Shown: one piece after another, positions 17,950 through 26,982 of the stretch
Position numbering within the stretch: position 1 is the stretch's first letter
How the letters are laid out: every line of letters begins with the position of its first letter
Assembly (NCBI RefSeq): GCF_002968295.1
Contig: NZ_CP134399.1
Coordinates: forward strand, 5,704,001-5,768,000
Direction of reading: 5' to 3'
Origin: Mycobacterium sp. ITM-2016-00317
GTDB lineage: Bacteria > Actinomycetota > Actinomycetes > Mycobacteriales > Mycobacteriaceae
Length of the DNA: 64,000 bases
Translations under genes and position numbers: made by a program
Notes under the pieces: model-generated
What the model was told of the DNA's origin: nothing
Databases searched by the model: none
Seen by the model: only the letters and a program-made list of their open reading frames with translations

Positions 17950-18713
17950 CCGGGAATCTGCACCCGGAAGGTCTTGGGCCAGTCCTTACCGGTGAGCAGG
18001 AACTGCGAATCCTCGACGTGGGCGATACCGTTGAGCACCTGCGCGCTGGGCGGTATGCCGCGCGACCGCAATCCGGTGGCGTTCACGACCAGGTCCACCG
18101 CCCCGCTCTCCGGGTCGATACGCACCAGGTTGTCCGACGGCCACACGTTGGCCCACACCTGGCCGTCCACGCACTCCAGCTCGTTGAGGCCGTTCAGTGC
18201 GCGGCCGTCACGGGTCACGTCGACTCCGCCGGTCTCGGTGAAGTCGGCCGCGTCGTGAAACCTCAGGCGGTTGCTGCCGTCGCTGCGGATCAGTCGTTCG
18301 CCGTCATAGCAGAGCCCCCACCCCTCCCCGTCGACGGGAACCTCGCGGACCGGCGACAGGCTGGCCATGTTCCAGACAACGGCGACACCGTCCTGGTAGG
18401 TCAGCTGCCAGATCTGGTTTCCGACCACGCTGATGCCCTCACCGAAGTAGTCGCCGGGCACGTCGACCGCGCGCGTCACCTCGCCGGTGCTCGGGTTCAG
18501 GGTGCGCAGCTGTGACTCACCGGCCAGTCCGGTGCCCTCGTAGAGGACGCCGCGGCTGATCTCGAAGCCCTGCGTGAAGGCCTCCGGGTCGTGCGGAATC
18601 TCCTCCAGCACGACGGGCTCGACGACCGGGGCGGCGGGCTCGGCGTGCGCGATCGGCGACACCGTGCCGACCGCCACGAGCGCGAGGGCGGCGCACATCT
18701 GCGACTTGGTCAT
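17946..18713 (-). CDS. Secreted glutaminyl-peptide cyclotransferase (beta-propeller type)
   Basis: This 255-residue protein has a signal peptide (about residues 1-24, ending IAHAEP). A five-bladed beta-propeller follows with the family's motifs (HDPEAFTQGFEI, LYEGTGLAGESQLR, ELTYQDG-like LTYQDGVAVVW, LNELECVDGQVWANVW). The enzyme converts N-terminal glutamine to pyroglutamate on exported proteins. First gene of the operon with the FAD oxidoreductase and PPOX protein. Its start is only 30 bp from the divergent dehydrogenase start. Confidence 0.85.
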   Translation of the reverse strand: MTKSQMCAALALVAVGTVSPIAHAEPAAPVVEPVVLEEIPHDPEAFTQGFEISRGVLYEGTGLAGESQLRTLNPSTGEVTRAVDVPGDYFGEGISVVGNQIWQLTYQDGVAVVWNMASLSPVREVPVDGEGWGLCYDGERLIRSDGSNRLRFHDAADFTETGGVDVTRDGRALNGLNELECVDGQVWANVWPSDNLVRIDPESGAVDLVVNATGLRSRGIPPSAQVLNGIAHVEDSQFLLTGKDWPKTFRVQIPG

Positions 18714-18723
18714 ATCGCCGTTC

Positions 18724-18729
18724 TACCGT
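18724..18729 (+). promoter_or_regulatory. -10 box (TACCGT) for the zinc-type dehydrogenase transcript
   Basis: TACCGT fits TANNNT and ends 6 nt before an ATG at 18736, the start of a three-codon open frame. This suggests the transcript begins at that ATG. Confidence 0.45.
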
Positions 18730-18735
18730 GCGACG

Positions 18736-18747
18736 ATGGCCGAATGA
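18736..18747 (+). promoter_or_regulatory. Minimal upstream ORF (Met-Ala-Glu-stop) overlapping the dehydrogenase start
   Basis: ATG GCC GAA TGA lies exactly where a leaderless transcript from the TACCGT box would begin, and its TGA overlaps the ATG of the main gene as ATGA. The main gene has no clear ribosome-binding site, so leaderless initiation on this mini-ORF followed by termination-reinitiation is plausible. Confidence 0.45.
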
Positions 18748-19919
18748 AAGCGGTCAGCTGTATCCACGGCACATTGGAGGTCGTCGACCTGCCCTCCCCG
18801 CGGCCGGGCGACGGGCAATTGGTGCTCGAAGTGCTGCGTTGCGGGATCTGCGGATCGGACCTGCACGCCAAGGATCACGCCGACGAACTCACCGAGGTGA
18901 TGGCCGAGGGCGGCTATCACGACTTCATGCGCGGCGACACCCCGGTGGTGATGGGGCACGAGTTCAGCGGCATGGTCGCCGAGCGGGGCCGCAAGGCCGG
19001 CAAGGAGTTCAAGCCGGGCACCACGGTGGTGTCGTTCCCGCTGCAGCGCGCGGGCGGCGGCGTGCACCTGACCGGGCTGTCCCCGCTTGCACCCGGTGCG
19101 TACGCCGAGCAGGTGGTCACCGAGGCGGCGTTGACGTTCGTGGTGCCCAACGGGCTCGATCCGGCGATTGCCGCGCTCACCGAGCCGATGTCGATCGCGC
19201 TCCACGCCATCAACCGCAGCGAGATCACCCAGAAGGACGTCGCGATCGTGATCGGGTGCGGACCGGTGGGACTCGCGGTCATCTGCCACCTGAAGGCCCG
19301 CGGGGTGCGCACCATCGTCGCGAGCGACTTCTCCCCCGGGCGGCGCGCGCTGGCGACCCGCTGCGGGGCCGACATCGTCGTCGACCCCGCCGCAGAGTCC
19401 CCGTACGAGGCGGTGCCCGCCAAGCAACGCGGCTTCACCGAACTCCCCGCGCTCTTCGAGCTCGGTGTCGGGTCGATGGAGAAGTTGCGCAAGATCCCTG
19501 GGTGGTCGCACGTGTACCGGGTTGCCGACCGCCTCGGCGGCACGGCGCCCAAGCGGCCGGTGATCTTCGAGTGCGTCGGGGTGCCCGGCATGATCGACGG
19601 CGTCATCAGCGCGGCCCCGCTGGCCTCACGGGTCATCGTCGTCGGCGTGTGCATGGGCGAGGACAAGCTGCGGCCCGCGATGGCGATCGGCAAGGAGATC
19701 GACCTGCGCTTCGTGTTCGGCCAGACGCCGCTGGAGTTCCGCGACACGCTGCACATGCTCGCCGACGGCAAGCTCGACGCGTCACCGCTGGTCACCGGCA
19801 CGGTGGGGCTCGGCGGTGTCGCCGCGGCGTTCGACGCGCTGGCCGATCCGGAGGCGCACGCCAAGATCCTGATCGACCCGGCCAGCCCGGCGGTCAGTCC
19901 GAAGGCTGTGCGGCACTAG
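18744..19919 (+). CDS. Zinc-dependent alcohol/polyol dehydrogenase (MDR family)
   Basis: This 391-residue protein has the catalytic zinc ligands Cys (RCGICGSDLH), His (GHEFSG) and a later acidic ligand, and the NAD motif VIGCGPVGLAVI. The structural four-Cys zinc lobe of classical alcohol dehydrogenases is replaced by a segment rich in Lys/Arg. Such mycobacterial members act on diverse alcohols; the substrate is unknown. The ATG at 18744 matches the family's MKAV start. Divergent from glutaminyl cyclase. Confidence 0.8.
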   Translation: MKAVSCIHGTLEVVDLPSPRPGDGQLVLEVLRCGICGSDLHAKDHADELTEVMAEGGYHDFMRGDTPVVMGHEFSGMVAERGRKAGKEFKPGTTVVSFPLQRAGGGVHLTGLSPLAPGAYAEQVVTEAALTFVVPNGLDPAIAALTEPMSIALHAINRSEITQKDVAIVIGCGPVGLAVICHLKARGVRTIVASDFSPGRRALATRCGADIVVDPAAESPYEAVPAKQRGFTELPALFELGVGSMEKLRKIPGWSHVYRVADRLGGTAPKRPVIFECVGVPGMIDGVISAAPLASRVIVVGVCMGEDKLRPAMAIGKEIDLRFVFGQTPLEFRDTLHMLADGKLDASPLVTGTVGLGGVAAAFDALADPEAHAKILIDPASPAVSPKAVRH

Positions 19920-20724
19920 CCGCCAGCGAGCCCAGCAGCGCCAACGCGTCGGCACTCGCCGAACCCGGCTCGGCGTGGTAGACCACGAGTTCCTGCCCCG
20001 GGCTGGACCGAACGTCGAAGGTCTGCATCCGCAGCGTCATCCGCCCGACCTGTGGGTGACAGAAGTTCTTGCTCTGCGCGGACTTTCGGCGTGCCTCCTG
20101 CTCGGTCCACAGCTCGGCGAACTCGGTGCTGGCCTGCAGCAGCTCGGTCAGCACCGCCCTGATGCGCGGGTCGTTGGGTGCCTGCCCGTAGCCGTGGCGG
20201 AAACCGGCCACGGCGTCCCGGGCCACTGCGGGCCAGTCCGGGTAGAACTCACGCGCGGCCGGGTCGGTGAACACCACGTGCATGATGTTGGCCGAATGGG
20301 TCCAGCCCGAGAACATCGCGTCGGCGATGGCGTTGGCGGCCAGCACGTCATAGGCCCGGCTGTACACCAGGGCCGGATTGTCCGGCCACATGCTCATCAG
20401 CTCGCGCAGGGCCGGATCCACCCGGGCGCTGACGGACCCGTAGGCCCGCGGGCTCAGCGCGGCGAGCCGGAACAGGTGCTGCCTGCCGTCCTCGGGCAGC
20501 CGCAACGCCGCTGCCAGCGAATCGACCACCTGCGGCGACGGCTTGCGCTCACGCCCCTGTTCCAGCCGGGTGTAGTAGTCGGCGCTCAACCCGGCCAGCA
20601 TCGCGACCTCCTCGCGGCGCAGCCCACTGACCCGACGCTGCCCGATCTCCGGCAGGTCGACCTCGGCCGGGGTGACCTCGCCCCGCCGGGCCCGCAGATA
20701 GTCGCCCAGCTCGTTGTCCGCCAT
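19894..20724 (-). CDS. XRE-family regulator with MmyB-like ligand-binding domain
   Basis: This 276-residue protein has an N-terminal helix-turn-helix (SGLRREEVAMLAGLSADYYTRLEQGR) followed by an MmyB-like PAS-related domain. That domain shows the usual landmarks WPDNPALVYSRAYDVLAAN, ANIMHVVFTDPAAREFYPDW and MTLRMQTFDV. Family members often control an adjacent divergent SDR or oxidoreductase gene; here an SDR lies divergently 120 bp away. The MmyB domain binds fatty acid-like ligands in one studied case. Confidence 0.8.
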   Translation of the reverse strand: MADNELGDYLRARRGEVTPAEVDLPEIGQRRVSGLRREEVAMLAGLSADYYTRLEQGRERKPSPQVVDSLAAALRLPEDGRQHLFRLAALSPRAYGSVSARVDPALRELMSMWPDNPALVYSRAYDVLAANAIADAMFSGWTHSANIMHVVFTDPAAREFYPDWPAVARDAVAGFRHGYGQAPNDPRIRAVLTELLQASTEFAELWTEQEARRKSAQSKNFCHPQVGRMTLRMQTFDVRSSPGQELVVYHAEPGSASADALALLGSLAASAAQPSD

Positions 20725-20844
20725 CTCCGCGATGGTAGTGAGTTGCGACGAATTCAGCCTGGGGCTGGTACTCCCAGGAACACCGCGTCCTAGCGCGCCA
20801 CCGCGATCTGGCCGACCGTGGAGAAACCCCACGAAAGGACAGAC

Positions 20845-21564
20845 ATGACCGACCACAAGATCGTCCTGGTCACCGGCGCCAGCAGCGGGATCGGGCGGGC
20901 CATCGCCCTGCGGCTGGCCGCCGACGGCGCCACCGTGATCGCCGCGGCCAGGCGCACCGAACGACTGCGCGCACTGGCCGCCGACTCCGACGGCGTCATC
21001 GAGCCCTGCGAGCTGGACGTCACCGACCGCGCGGCGGTGCAGACCGCGGTCGACGACGTCGTCGCCCGGCACGGCCGGCTCGACGTGCTCGTCGCCAACG
21101 CCGGGGTGATGCCGCTGTCGCGGCTCAACGCCGGCCTGGTCGACGAATGGGACCAGATGATCGACGTGAACGTCCGCGGTCTGCTGCACGGGATCGCCGC
21201 GGCGTTACCGCAGTTCGGCCGGCAGCAGAGCGGGCACGTGGTCACCGTCGCGTCGATCGGCGCCCACGAGGTCGTGCCGACCGGGGCGGTGTACTGCGGC
21301 ACCAAGTTCGCGGCATGGGCGATCACCGAGGGGCTGCGGCTGGAGTCACCGGAGTGGCTGCGCGTCACCACGATCTCGCCCGGCGTGGTGGAGAGCGAAT
21401 TGTCCGACACCATCAGCGATCCGGTGGCCCGCGACGCGATGGCCGAGTACCGCCGCAGCGCGATCAGCCCGGACGCCGTTGCCGGCGCGGTGGCCTACGC
21501 GCTCGGCACCGAACCGGACGTCGACGTCAGCGAGATCGTCATCCGCCCGGCCCGGCAACGCTGA
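20845..21564 (+). CDS. Short-chain dehydrogenase/reductase
   Basis: This 239-residue classical SDR has TGASSGIGRAIALRL for cofactor binding, NAGVMPLSRL, the catalytic Ser in VASIGAH and Tyr/Lys in YCGTKFAAWAI. The Arg after the Gly motif favours NADPH. A GAAAGGA site precedes the ATG at 20845. It is probably the target of the divergent XRE regulator. Its 3' end overlaps the convergent hrpA gene by 26 bp. Confidence 0.8.
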   Translation: MTDHKIVLVTGASSGIGRAIALRLAADGATVIAAARRTERLRALAADSDGVIEPCELDVTDRAAVQTAVDDVVARHGRLDVLVANAGVMPLSRLNAGLVDEWDQMIDVNVRGLLHGIAAALPQFGRQQSGHVVTVASIGAHEVVPTGAVYCGTKFAAWAITEGLRLESPEWLRVTTISPGVVESELSDTISDPVARDAMAEYRRSAISPDAVAGAVAYALGTEPDVDVSEIVIRPARQR

Positions 21565-24500
21565 CCGCGTCGATGGCGCGGTAGATCCGCTGCTCGCTGA
21601 CCGGGCGTGCGGTGCCGAGCTGCTGCGCCCACAGGCTCACCCGCAGTTCCTCGATCATCCGCGCGATGTCGGCCACGTCGGGCGCCGCGGCGCGGGCCGG
21701 CGACAGCGCCCGGCGCAGCGCGTCGTACTCGGCCTGCACGGCGGCGACACGCTCCATCCGCTCCCGGTCGGCGACCGGCGCCTGCGGCAGCCGCTCCAGC
21801 CGGCGCACGATCGCGGTCAGATAGCGGGTCAGGTCGCCGAGCCGGGCGGCGCCGGTCGCGGCGACGAATCCCGGTGGCACGAGCCGCGCCAGCTGCGCGC
21901 GGATGTCGGCGACGGCGGCGGCCTGGGCCGCGGTCGGGGTGGCAGGCAGCGCGACCTCGACCTCGTGCAGCGCGGTCAGCACCTTCTCCACCCGGCGCAC
22001 CACGTCGGCGGTGGTCTGGGCCAGGCCGGCGCTCAATCTCTTTCGCGCCGCGTCGAATGCACTCTTCGTCCAGACCGGTTCGGGCACCAGCACCTGCGCC
22101 GCGGCCGTCGCGCAGTCCTCAAGCAGCGCCTGCAGCGACCCGTCGGGATTGCTGCCCAGCATCAGCCGGGTCCGGGTGTCGAGCCCGCGCTCGACGTTCT
22201 TGGCCACCGACGGACCGGCGAGCAGCAGCAGCCGCCTGCTGCCGCGCGGCATCGCGGCGGCCTGCTCGGCCTCGGACGCGAAGACCCGGATGTCGACCGC
22301 GGACCCGGCGTCCACCAGCGCGGGATAGCCGCGCACGAGATAGCCTGCGGCGCTTTTACTCTCGACGACGCGGGGAAGTTCGTCGAGGTCCTGCGGCCAG
22401 TCCCGCAGCCCCTTGCGCTCCAGACCTCCCGCCACCGTGGCCGCGACGGCCTGCCGGGTGGGGGCGGCGAGCGTGCGCCGCAGCTCGCCGAGATCCTTAC
22501 CGCGGGACACCACGGTGCCGTCGGGGGACTCGACCGCGAACGTGACCCGCAGGTGCGGCGGCAGCTTGTCCAGGTCGAATGCGTCGATGGGGACGAGAAT
22601 GCCGGTGCGGCGGCGTAGTTCGCGCTGCACGGCGTCGAGCAGCGGCCCGCTGTCCGGGGTGATCGACGCCAGCAGCGCTCTGGCGGTGTCCGGTGCGGGC
22701 ACGAAGTTGCGCCGCAGATCCTTGGGCAGCGACTTGATCAGCGCGGTGAGCAGCTCCTCGCGCAGCGCGGGCACCTGCCAGGCGAACTCGTCGCCGCCGA
22801 GCCGGGCGAGCACGTCGACCGGGACGTGCACGGTGACACCGTCGTCGGCCGAACCGGGCTCGTAGCGGTAGGTCAGCGGCAGCGACAGATCCCCGGCCTG
22901 CCAGGTGTCGGGCTGCTCGGTTCCGGCCTCGTCGCGCAGCAGGTCGTCGCGGCTCATCGTGAGCAGGTCGGGGGTCCGGTGCCGCTGCTTGCGCCACCAG
23001 CCGTCGAAGTGACGGGCCGACACCACGTCGGCGGGCACGCGTGCGTCGTAGAACGCGTAGATCTCGTCGTCGCCCACCAGCAGGTCGCGGCGCCGGGCCC
23101 GGTCCTCCAGTTCGGCGAGTTCCTCACGCAGCCTTGCATTGTCGCGGAAGAAGTGGTGCCGGGTCTGCCAATCCCCCTCGACCAGCGCATGCCGGATGAA
23201 CAGCTCGCGCGCCACCTCGGGGTCCACCTGGGCGTAGCCGACGCGGCGGCGCGCCACCAACGGCAGCCCGTACAGGGTGACCCGCTCGTAGGCCATCACC
23301 GCGCCGCGCTCGGCGTCCCAGTGCGGCTCGCTGTAGCTGCGCTGCACCAGATGTCCGGCGACCCGCTCGACGGCCTCGGGCTCGATCCGGGCCGCGGTGC
23401 GGCCGAACAACCTGCTGGTCTCCACCAGGTCGGCGACCACCACCCAGCGCGGCGGCCGCTTGCTCAGCACCGAACCCGGGGCCAGCACGAAGCGGGCGTT
23501 GCGGGCGCCCTGGTAGGTGCGCCCGTCGGTGTCGCGCATCCCGATGTGCGACAGCAGGCCCGCGGTCAGCGCGGCGTGCACGGACGCGGCGTCGGCGGGC
23601 TCGTCCTGTTCCCGAATCCCGATGTCGCGGCAGATCCCGCGCAGCTGACCCACCAGGTCCTGCCACTCCCGGATTCGCAGGTAGTGCAGGAACTCGTCGC
23701 GGCACATCCGGCGAAAAGAGCTGCCGGAGCGTTCTTTCCGCTGGTCGGTCAGGTAGTTCCACAGGTTCAGGTAGGTGGTGAAGTCCGAGTGCTGGTCGGC
23801 GAACCGGGCGTGTTTCTGCCGGGCCGCCTCTTCCTTGTCGGCGGGCCGTTCCCGCGGGTCCGGGATCGACAGCGCCGCGGCCAGCACCAGCAGTTCGCGC
23901 ACGCAGCCCTCGGCGTCGGCCTGCAGGATCATCCGGCCCAGCCGCGGGTCGACGGGGATCTGCGCCAACCTGCGTCCGACGTCGGTGAGCTCGGCCTGCT
24001 GATCGAACGCGCCGAGTTCCTGCAGCAGCGCCACGCCGTCGCGGACACTGCGCGCGTCGGGCGGGTCGAGGAACCCGAAACCCTCGATGTCGCCGAATCC
24101 GAGCGCGGCCATCTGCAGGATCACTGCGGCCAGGTTGGTGCGCAGGATCTCCGGATCGGTGTAGCGGGGCCGGGCTTCGAAGTCCTCCTCGGAGTACAGC
24201 CGGATGCACACACCGGGCGCGGTGCGACCCGACCGGCCCGCCCGCTGCGCCGCCGAGGCCTGCGAGATCGGTTCGATGGGCAGCCGCTGCACCTTGGTGC
24301 GCCGGCTGTAACGCGAGATCCGCGCGGTGCCGGGGTCGACGACGTACCGGATGCCCGGAACCGTCAGCGAGGTCTCGGCGACGTTGGTGGCCAACACGAT
24401 CCGGCGCGCGGTGCGGCCGGGCTGGAACACCTTCTGCTGCTCGGCCGTCGGCAGCCGGGCATACAGCGGCAGCACCTCGGTGTGGCCCGGGTCGGTCACC

Positions 24501-25465
24501 GCCCGCAAAGCCTCTGCGGCGTCGCGGATCTCGCGTTCGCCGGACAGGAACACCAGCACGTCACCCGGCGGCTCGGCCTCCAGTTCGGCGACGGCGTCGA
24601 TGATCGCCTCGACCGGGTCGCGCAGCTCGGTGCGTACCACCTCGTGGTCGGGGTCGTCGGGATCCTCGTCGTCCCCGGCCGCAACCGCGACCTCCAAAGG
24701 GCGGTAACGGATCTCGACCGGGTAGGTGCGGCCGCTGACCTCGACGATCGGCGCGTCGCCGAAGAACCGCGCGAAGCGTTCCGGTTCGATCGTCGCCGAC
24801 GTGACGATGACCTTCAGGTCGGGCCGTTGCGGCAGCAGCTGCCGCAGATAGCCGAGCAGGAAGTCGATGTTGAGGCTGCGCTCGTGGGCTTCGTCGATGA
24901 TCAGCGTGTCGTAGCGCAGCAGGCGGCGGTCGCGCTGCACCTCGGCGAGCAGGATGCCGTCGGTCATCAGCTTGACCAGTGTCCGGTCCGACGCCTGGTC
25001 GGTGAAGCGCACCGTGTACCCGACCGCATCGCCCAGCGGAGTGCCGAGTTCGTCGGCGATGCGCGACGCGACCGTGCGGGCCGCGAGCCGGCGCGGCTGC
25101 GTGTGCCCGATGGTGCCGCGGATCCCGCGGCCGAGCTCAAGGCAGATCTTGGGCAGCTGGGTGGTCTTGCCCGAGCCGGTCTCGCCGGCGACGATCACCA
25201 CCTGGTTGGCGGCGATGGCCGCGGCGATGTCGTCGCGCCGTTCGCTGACCGGCAGATCGGGATAGCTGATCTGCGGTACGGCGGCCCGCCGGGTCGCCAC
25301 CAGGGCCTCCCCCGCGGCGACCCGCTCAGCGATGCGGGCGAGTTGCTCGGACCCCGGATTGCGGAGCTGCCGCAGCCGCCGGCCCAGCCGCGCGGAATCG
25401 CTGAGCGTCAGGCCGTCGAGGCGCGCGCGCAGACCCCGCACATCGGTACCGGACGGTTCAGCCAC
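21539..25465 (-). CDS. hrpA: ATP-dependent RNA helicase HrpA
   Basis: This 1308-residue DEAH-box helicase has the usual length for HrpA. The helicase motifs are I GETGSGKTTQ, II DEAH (IIDEAHERSLN), III SAT (VTSATIE) and VI QRAGRSGRT. Winged-helix, ratchet, OB-fold and the long C-terminal HrpA-specific domain (DUF3418) follow. It unwinds RNA and is linked to ribosome rescue and mRNA processing in other bacteria. The GTG start has a TATCGT -10 box 6 nt upstream, suggesting leaderless transcription. Confidence 0.9.
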   Translation of the reverse strand: MAEPSGTDVRGLRARLDGLTLSDSARLGRRLRQLRNPGSEQLARIAERVAAGEALVATRRAAVPQISYPDLPVSERRDDIAAAIAANQVVIVAGETGSGKTTQLPKICLELGRGIRGTIGHTQPRRLAARTVASRIADELGTPLGDAVGYTVRFTDQASDRTLVKLMTDGILLAEVQRDRRLLRYDTLIIDEAHERSLNIDFLLGYLRQLLPQRPDLKVIVTSATIEPERFARFFGDAPIVEVSGRTYPVEIRYRPLEVAVAAGDDEDPDDPDHEVVRTELRDPVEAIIDAVAELEAEPPGDVLVFLSGEREIRDAAEALRAVTDPGHTEVLPLYARLPTAEQQKVFQPGRTARRIVLATNVAETSLTVPGIRYVVDPGTARISRYSRRTKVQRLPIEPISQASAAQRAGRSGRTAPGVCIRLYSEEDFEARPRYTDPEILRTNLAAVILQMAALGFGDIEGFGFLDPPDARSVRDGVALLQELGAFDQQAELTDVGRRLAQIPVDPRLGRMILQADAEGCVRELLVLAAALSIPDPRERPADKEEAARQKHARFADQHSDFTTYLNLWNYLTDQRKERSGSSFRRMCRDEFLHYLRIREWQDLVGQLRGICRDIGIREQDEPADAASVHAALTAGLLSHIGMRDTDGRTYQGARNARFVLAPGSVLSKRPPRWVVVADLVETSRLFGRTAARIEPEAVERVAGHLVQRSYSEPHWDAERGAVMAYERVTLYGLPLVARRRVGYAQVDPEVARELFIRHALVEGDWQTRHHFFRDNARLREELAELEDRARRRDLLVGDDEIYAFYDARVPADVVSARHFDGWWRKQRHRTPDLLTMSRDDLLRDEAGTEQPDTWQAGDLSLPLTYRYEPGSADDGVTVHVPVDVLARLGGDEFAWQVPALREELLTALIKSLPKDLRRNFVPAPDTARALLASITPDSGPLLDAVQRELRRRTGILVPIDAFDLDKLPPHLRVTFAVESPDGTVVSRGKDLGELRRTLAAPTRQAVAATVAGGLERKGLRDWPQDLDELPRVVESKSAAGYLVRGYPALVDAGSAVDIRVFASEAEQAAAMPRGSRRLLLLAGPSVAKNVERGLDTRTRLMLGSNPDGSLQALLEDCATAAAQVLVPEPVWTKSAFDAARKRLSAGLAQTTADVVRRVEKVLTALHEVEVALPATPTAAQAAAVADIRAQLARLVPPGFVAATGAARLGDLTRYLTAIVRRLERLPQAPVADRERMERVAAVQAEYDALRRALSPARAAAPDVADIARMIEELRVSLWAQQLGTARPVSEQRIYRAIDAVSVAGPGG

Positions 25466-25471
25466 TCGGCC

Positions 25472-25477
25472 ACGATA
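25472..25477 (-). promoter_or_regulatory. -10 box (TATCGT on the minus strand) for leaderless hrpA
   Basis: TATCGT is a good TANNNT match and sits 6 nt before the hrpA GTG. It lies in the 24-bp gap after the upstream membrane-protein gene, so hrpA need not depend on that gene's transcript. Confidence 0.5.
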
Positions 25478-25489
25478 GGCGGACGGCAG

Positions 25490-25885
25490 TCACCGGGGCA
25501 CACGGGTTCGGACGTACAGGACCGTCGCTGCGAACAGGATCTCGGCGCCGGCGATCGTGGTGGCCAGCTGCATCGCCACCGCCATGTCCGCGGCTCCCGC
25601 GGCTCCCGCCGCTCCCGCCGGGCCCGCGGCACCGTGCCGGTGACCCGCCCACGGCAGGTGCGCGGCAATCATCGCGATGTTCATGACCGCAACGAACAAC
25701 CAGCTCCGCACGGAGTCGAACCGCCACAGGTGGTAGGCGCAATACAGACACACGACAGCCATTACGGCCGTGAGGACTGTCGGCGACGACACGTGCAGGA
25801 CGGCCGACAACGTGGCCAGCACCGCCCCGGTGCCGCGGATTCCGGCCCGCACCAGCCGGGTGCGCGCCGGGTGCCGGGGGTCCAT
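25490..25885 (-). CDS. Four-helix membrane protein with a Gly/Ala-Pro linker
   Basis: About 131 residues and probably four hydrophobic helices (about 18-35, 38-55, 60-78 and 100-120). Between helices 3 and 4 there is a repeated linker AAGPAGAAGAAGAAD. A histidine-containing loop (HLPWAGHRHG) could bind metal. I do not recognise the family. The start is the ATG at 25885; a TTG two codons upstream is possible. Confidence 0.55.
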   Translation of the reverse strand: MDPRHPARTRLVRAGIRGTGAVLATLSAVLHVSSPTVLTAVMAVVCLYCAYHLWRFDSVRSWLFVAVMNIAMIAAHLPWAGHRHGAAGPAGAAGAAGAADMAVAMQLATTIAGAEILFAATVLYVRTRVPR

Positions 25886-25938
25886 GCTCAAGTAGACCCC
25901 GCGGGCGGGGAAATCTCATCCCGGCGGATGCGGACCCG

Positions 25939-26832
25939 TCAGGGTTTGTCCGGGGACCAGTACGCCAGCATCTCGGCCAGCGTCTCGAACGCGGCGGTGT
26001 TGACGCCGTAGGTCGCCTCGTAGTGCACGCTCAACGGGAAACCGAGGTCGGCCACGCCGTCGATGACGCGCTTGTACAGGTCCACCATCAGCCGGCGGCG
26101 GCCGTCGGGGTCGGTCTCGGACAGGGTCCGGACGAACTCCTGCTCGCGTTCGACGGCCGCATTGCCGGGATCCTGGATCAGCCAGTTGATCAGCCCGACC
26201 CGGCTCTCCACCTTCGGCACGAACCCGAACGACAGCAGGATCTCGGGGCGGTGGTCGGTCGTCGCGGCGAACTCCTTCAGGAAGCCGACGATGGCGTCCG
26301 AGTAGAGCAGCTGCGTCATGCCGTAGGTGGCGCCGCGGTCGCATTTGAAGTTGAAGCGGCCGTGCTCGCCCTCACGCGTCGGGATCAGGATGACGCCGCG
26401 GTTCTCGACGACCTTGTCGAAGATCGACAGCGCGTCGGTCGGCGCCACCCCCGTGCCTTCGCCGTCGTTGAGGGTGCGGGGCACCCCGACGAACGCGATG
26501 CCCTCGAACCCGCTGGCCCCGAGCACGGCGAGCCGCTCGGCCAGTTGGGCCTCGTCCATGAACGCGGTGACCTGGGTGCACAGCCCCTTGATGCCGGGCA
26601 GTTCCGGCCTGATCATGTTCCAGAAGTCGAGGACGTCGAGCTTGGGCTTCATCTCGACGGGACGGTCGCCGTCCTCCTCGATCATCCCCGGGATCATCAC
26701 GTGCCGGATCCGGCAGGCCAGCCCCGCCTCGGCCGAACACCGCACGACCTTCTCGGCGTCCTCCATGGCCTGCTCGCGGCCCCGGTCCACGTTGGGCGGC
26801 ACGAGTTCCACAGCGATGGTGTTCAAGCTCAC
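25939..26832 (-). CDS. Methylenetetrahydrofolate reductase of the mycobacterial (Rv2172c-like) type
   Basis: About 297 residues. The sequence (LNTIAVELVPPNVDRGREQA, RIRHVMIPGMIEEDGDRP, GIAFVGVPRT, HGRFNFKCDRGATYGMTQLLY, LSFGFVP) matches what I remember of the mycobacterial MTHFR described for Rv2172c. That enzyme reduces methylene-THF to methyl-THF for methionine synthesis and differs from canonical MetF. The GTG at 26832 is preferred: it has a CGGAG site 8 nt upstream and gives the family's start. An ATG at 26847 adds five residues but lacks a site. Confidence 0.7.
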   Translation of the reverse strand: MSLNTIAVELVPPNVDRGREQAMEDAEKVVRCSAEAGLACRIRHVMIPGMIEEDGDRPVEMKPKLDVLDFWNMIRPELPGIKGLCTQVTAFMDEAQLAERLAVLGASGFEGIAFVGVPRTLNDGEGTGVAPTDALSIFDKVVENRGVILIPTREGEHGRFNFKCDRGATYGMTQLLYSDAIVGFLKEFAATTDHRPEILLSFGFVPKVESRVGLINWLIQDPGNAAVEREQEFVRTLSETDPDGRRRLMVDLYKRVIDGVADLGFPLSVHYEATYGVNTAAFETLAEMLAYWSPDKP

Positions 26833-26982
26833 AGCGTTGCTCCGCATCTGACGACAAATTCACCCCCGCGCTCGGCCGACGTCTTCGTCGAGGCCGCGCG
26901 CTCCCCCCACAACCGAGAAAAATCACCATACCTGGGGGGCCGCCGCCTGCTCCGGTGAGCTTTCATGGGGTGTAGACCGCCT

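Noticed and set aside
21479..22618. 379-codon plus-strand frame after the SDR gene
   Set aside because: Antisense to the end of hrpA; low-complexity Arg/Gly/His composition.
22826..26011. Very long open frame (1061 codons) on the plus strand
   Set aside because: It is antisense to hrpA, rich in Arg, Gly, Val and His, and shows no domain. High GC content opens this frame by codon bias.
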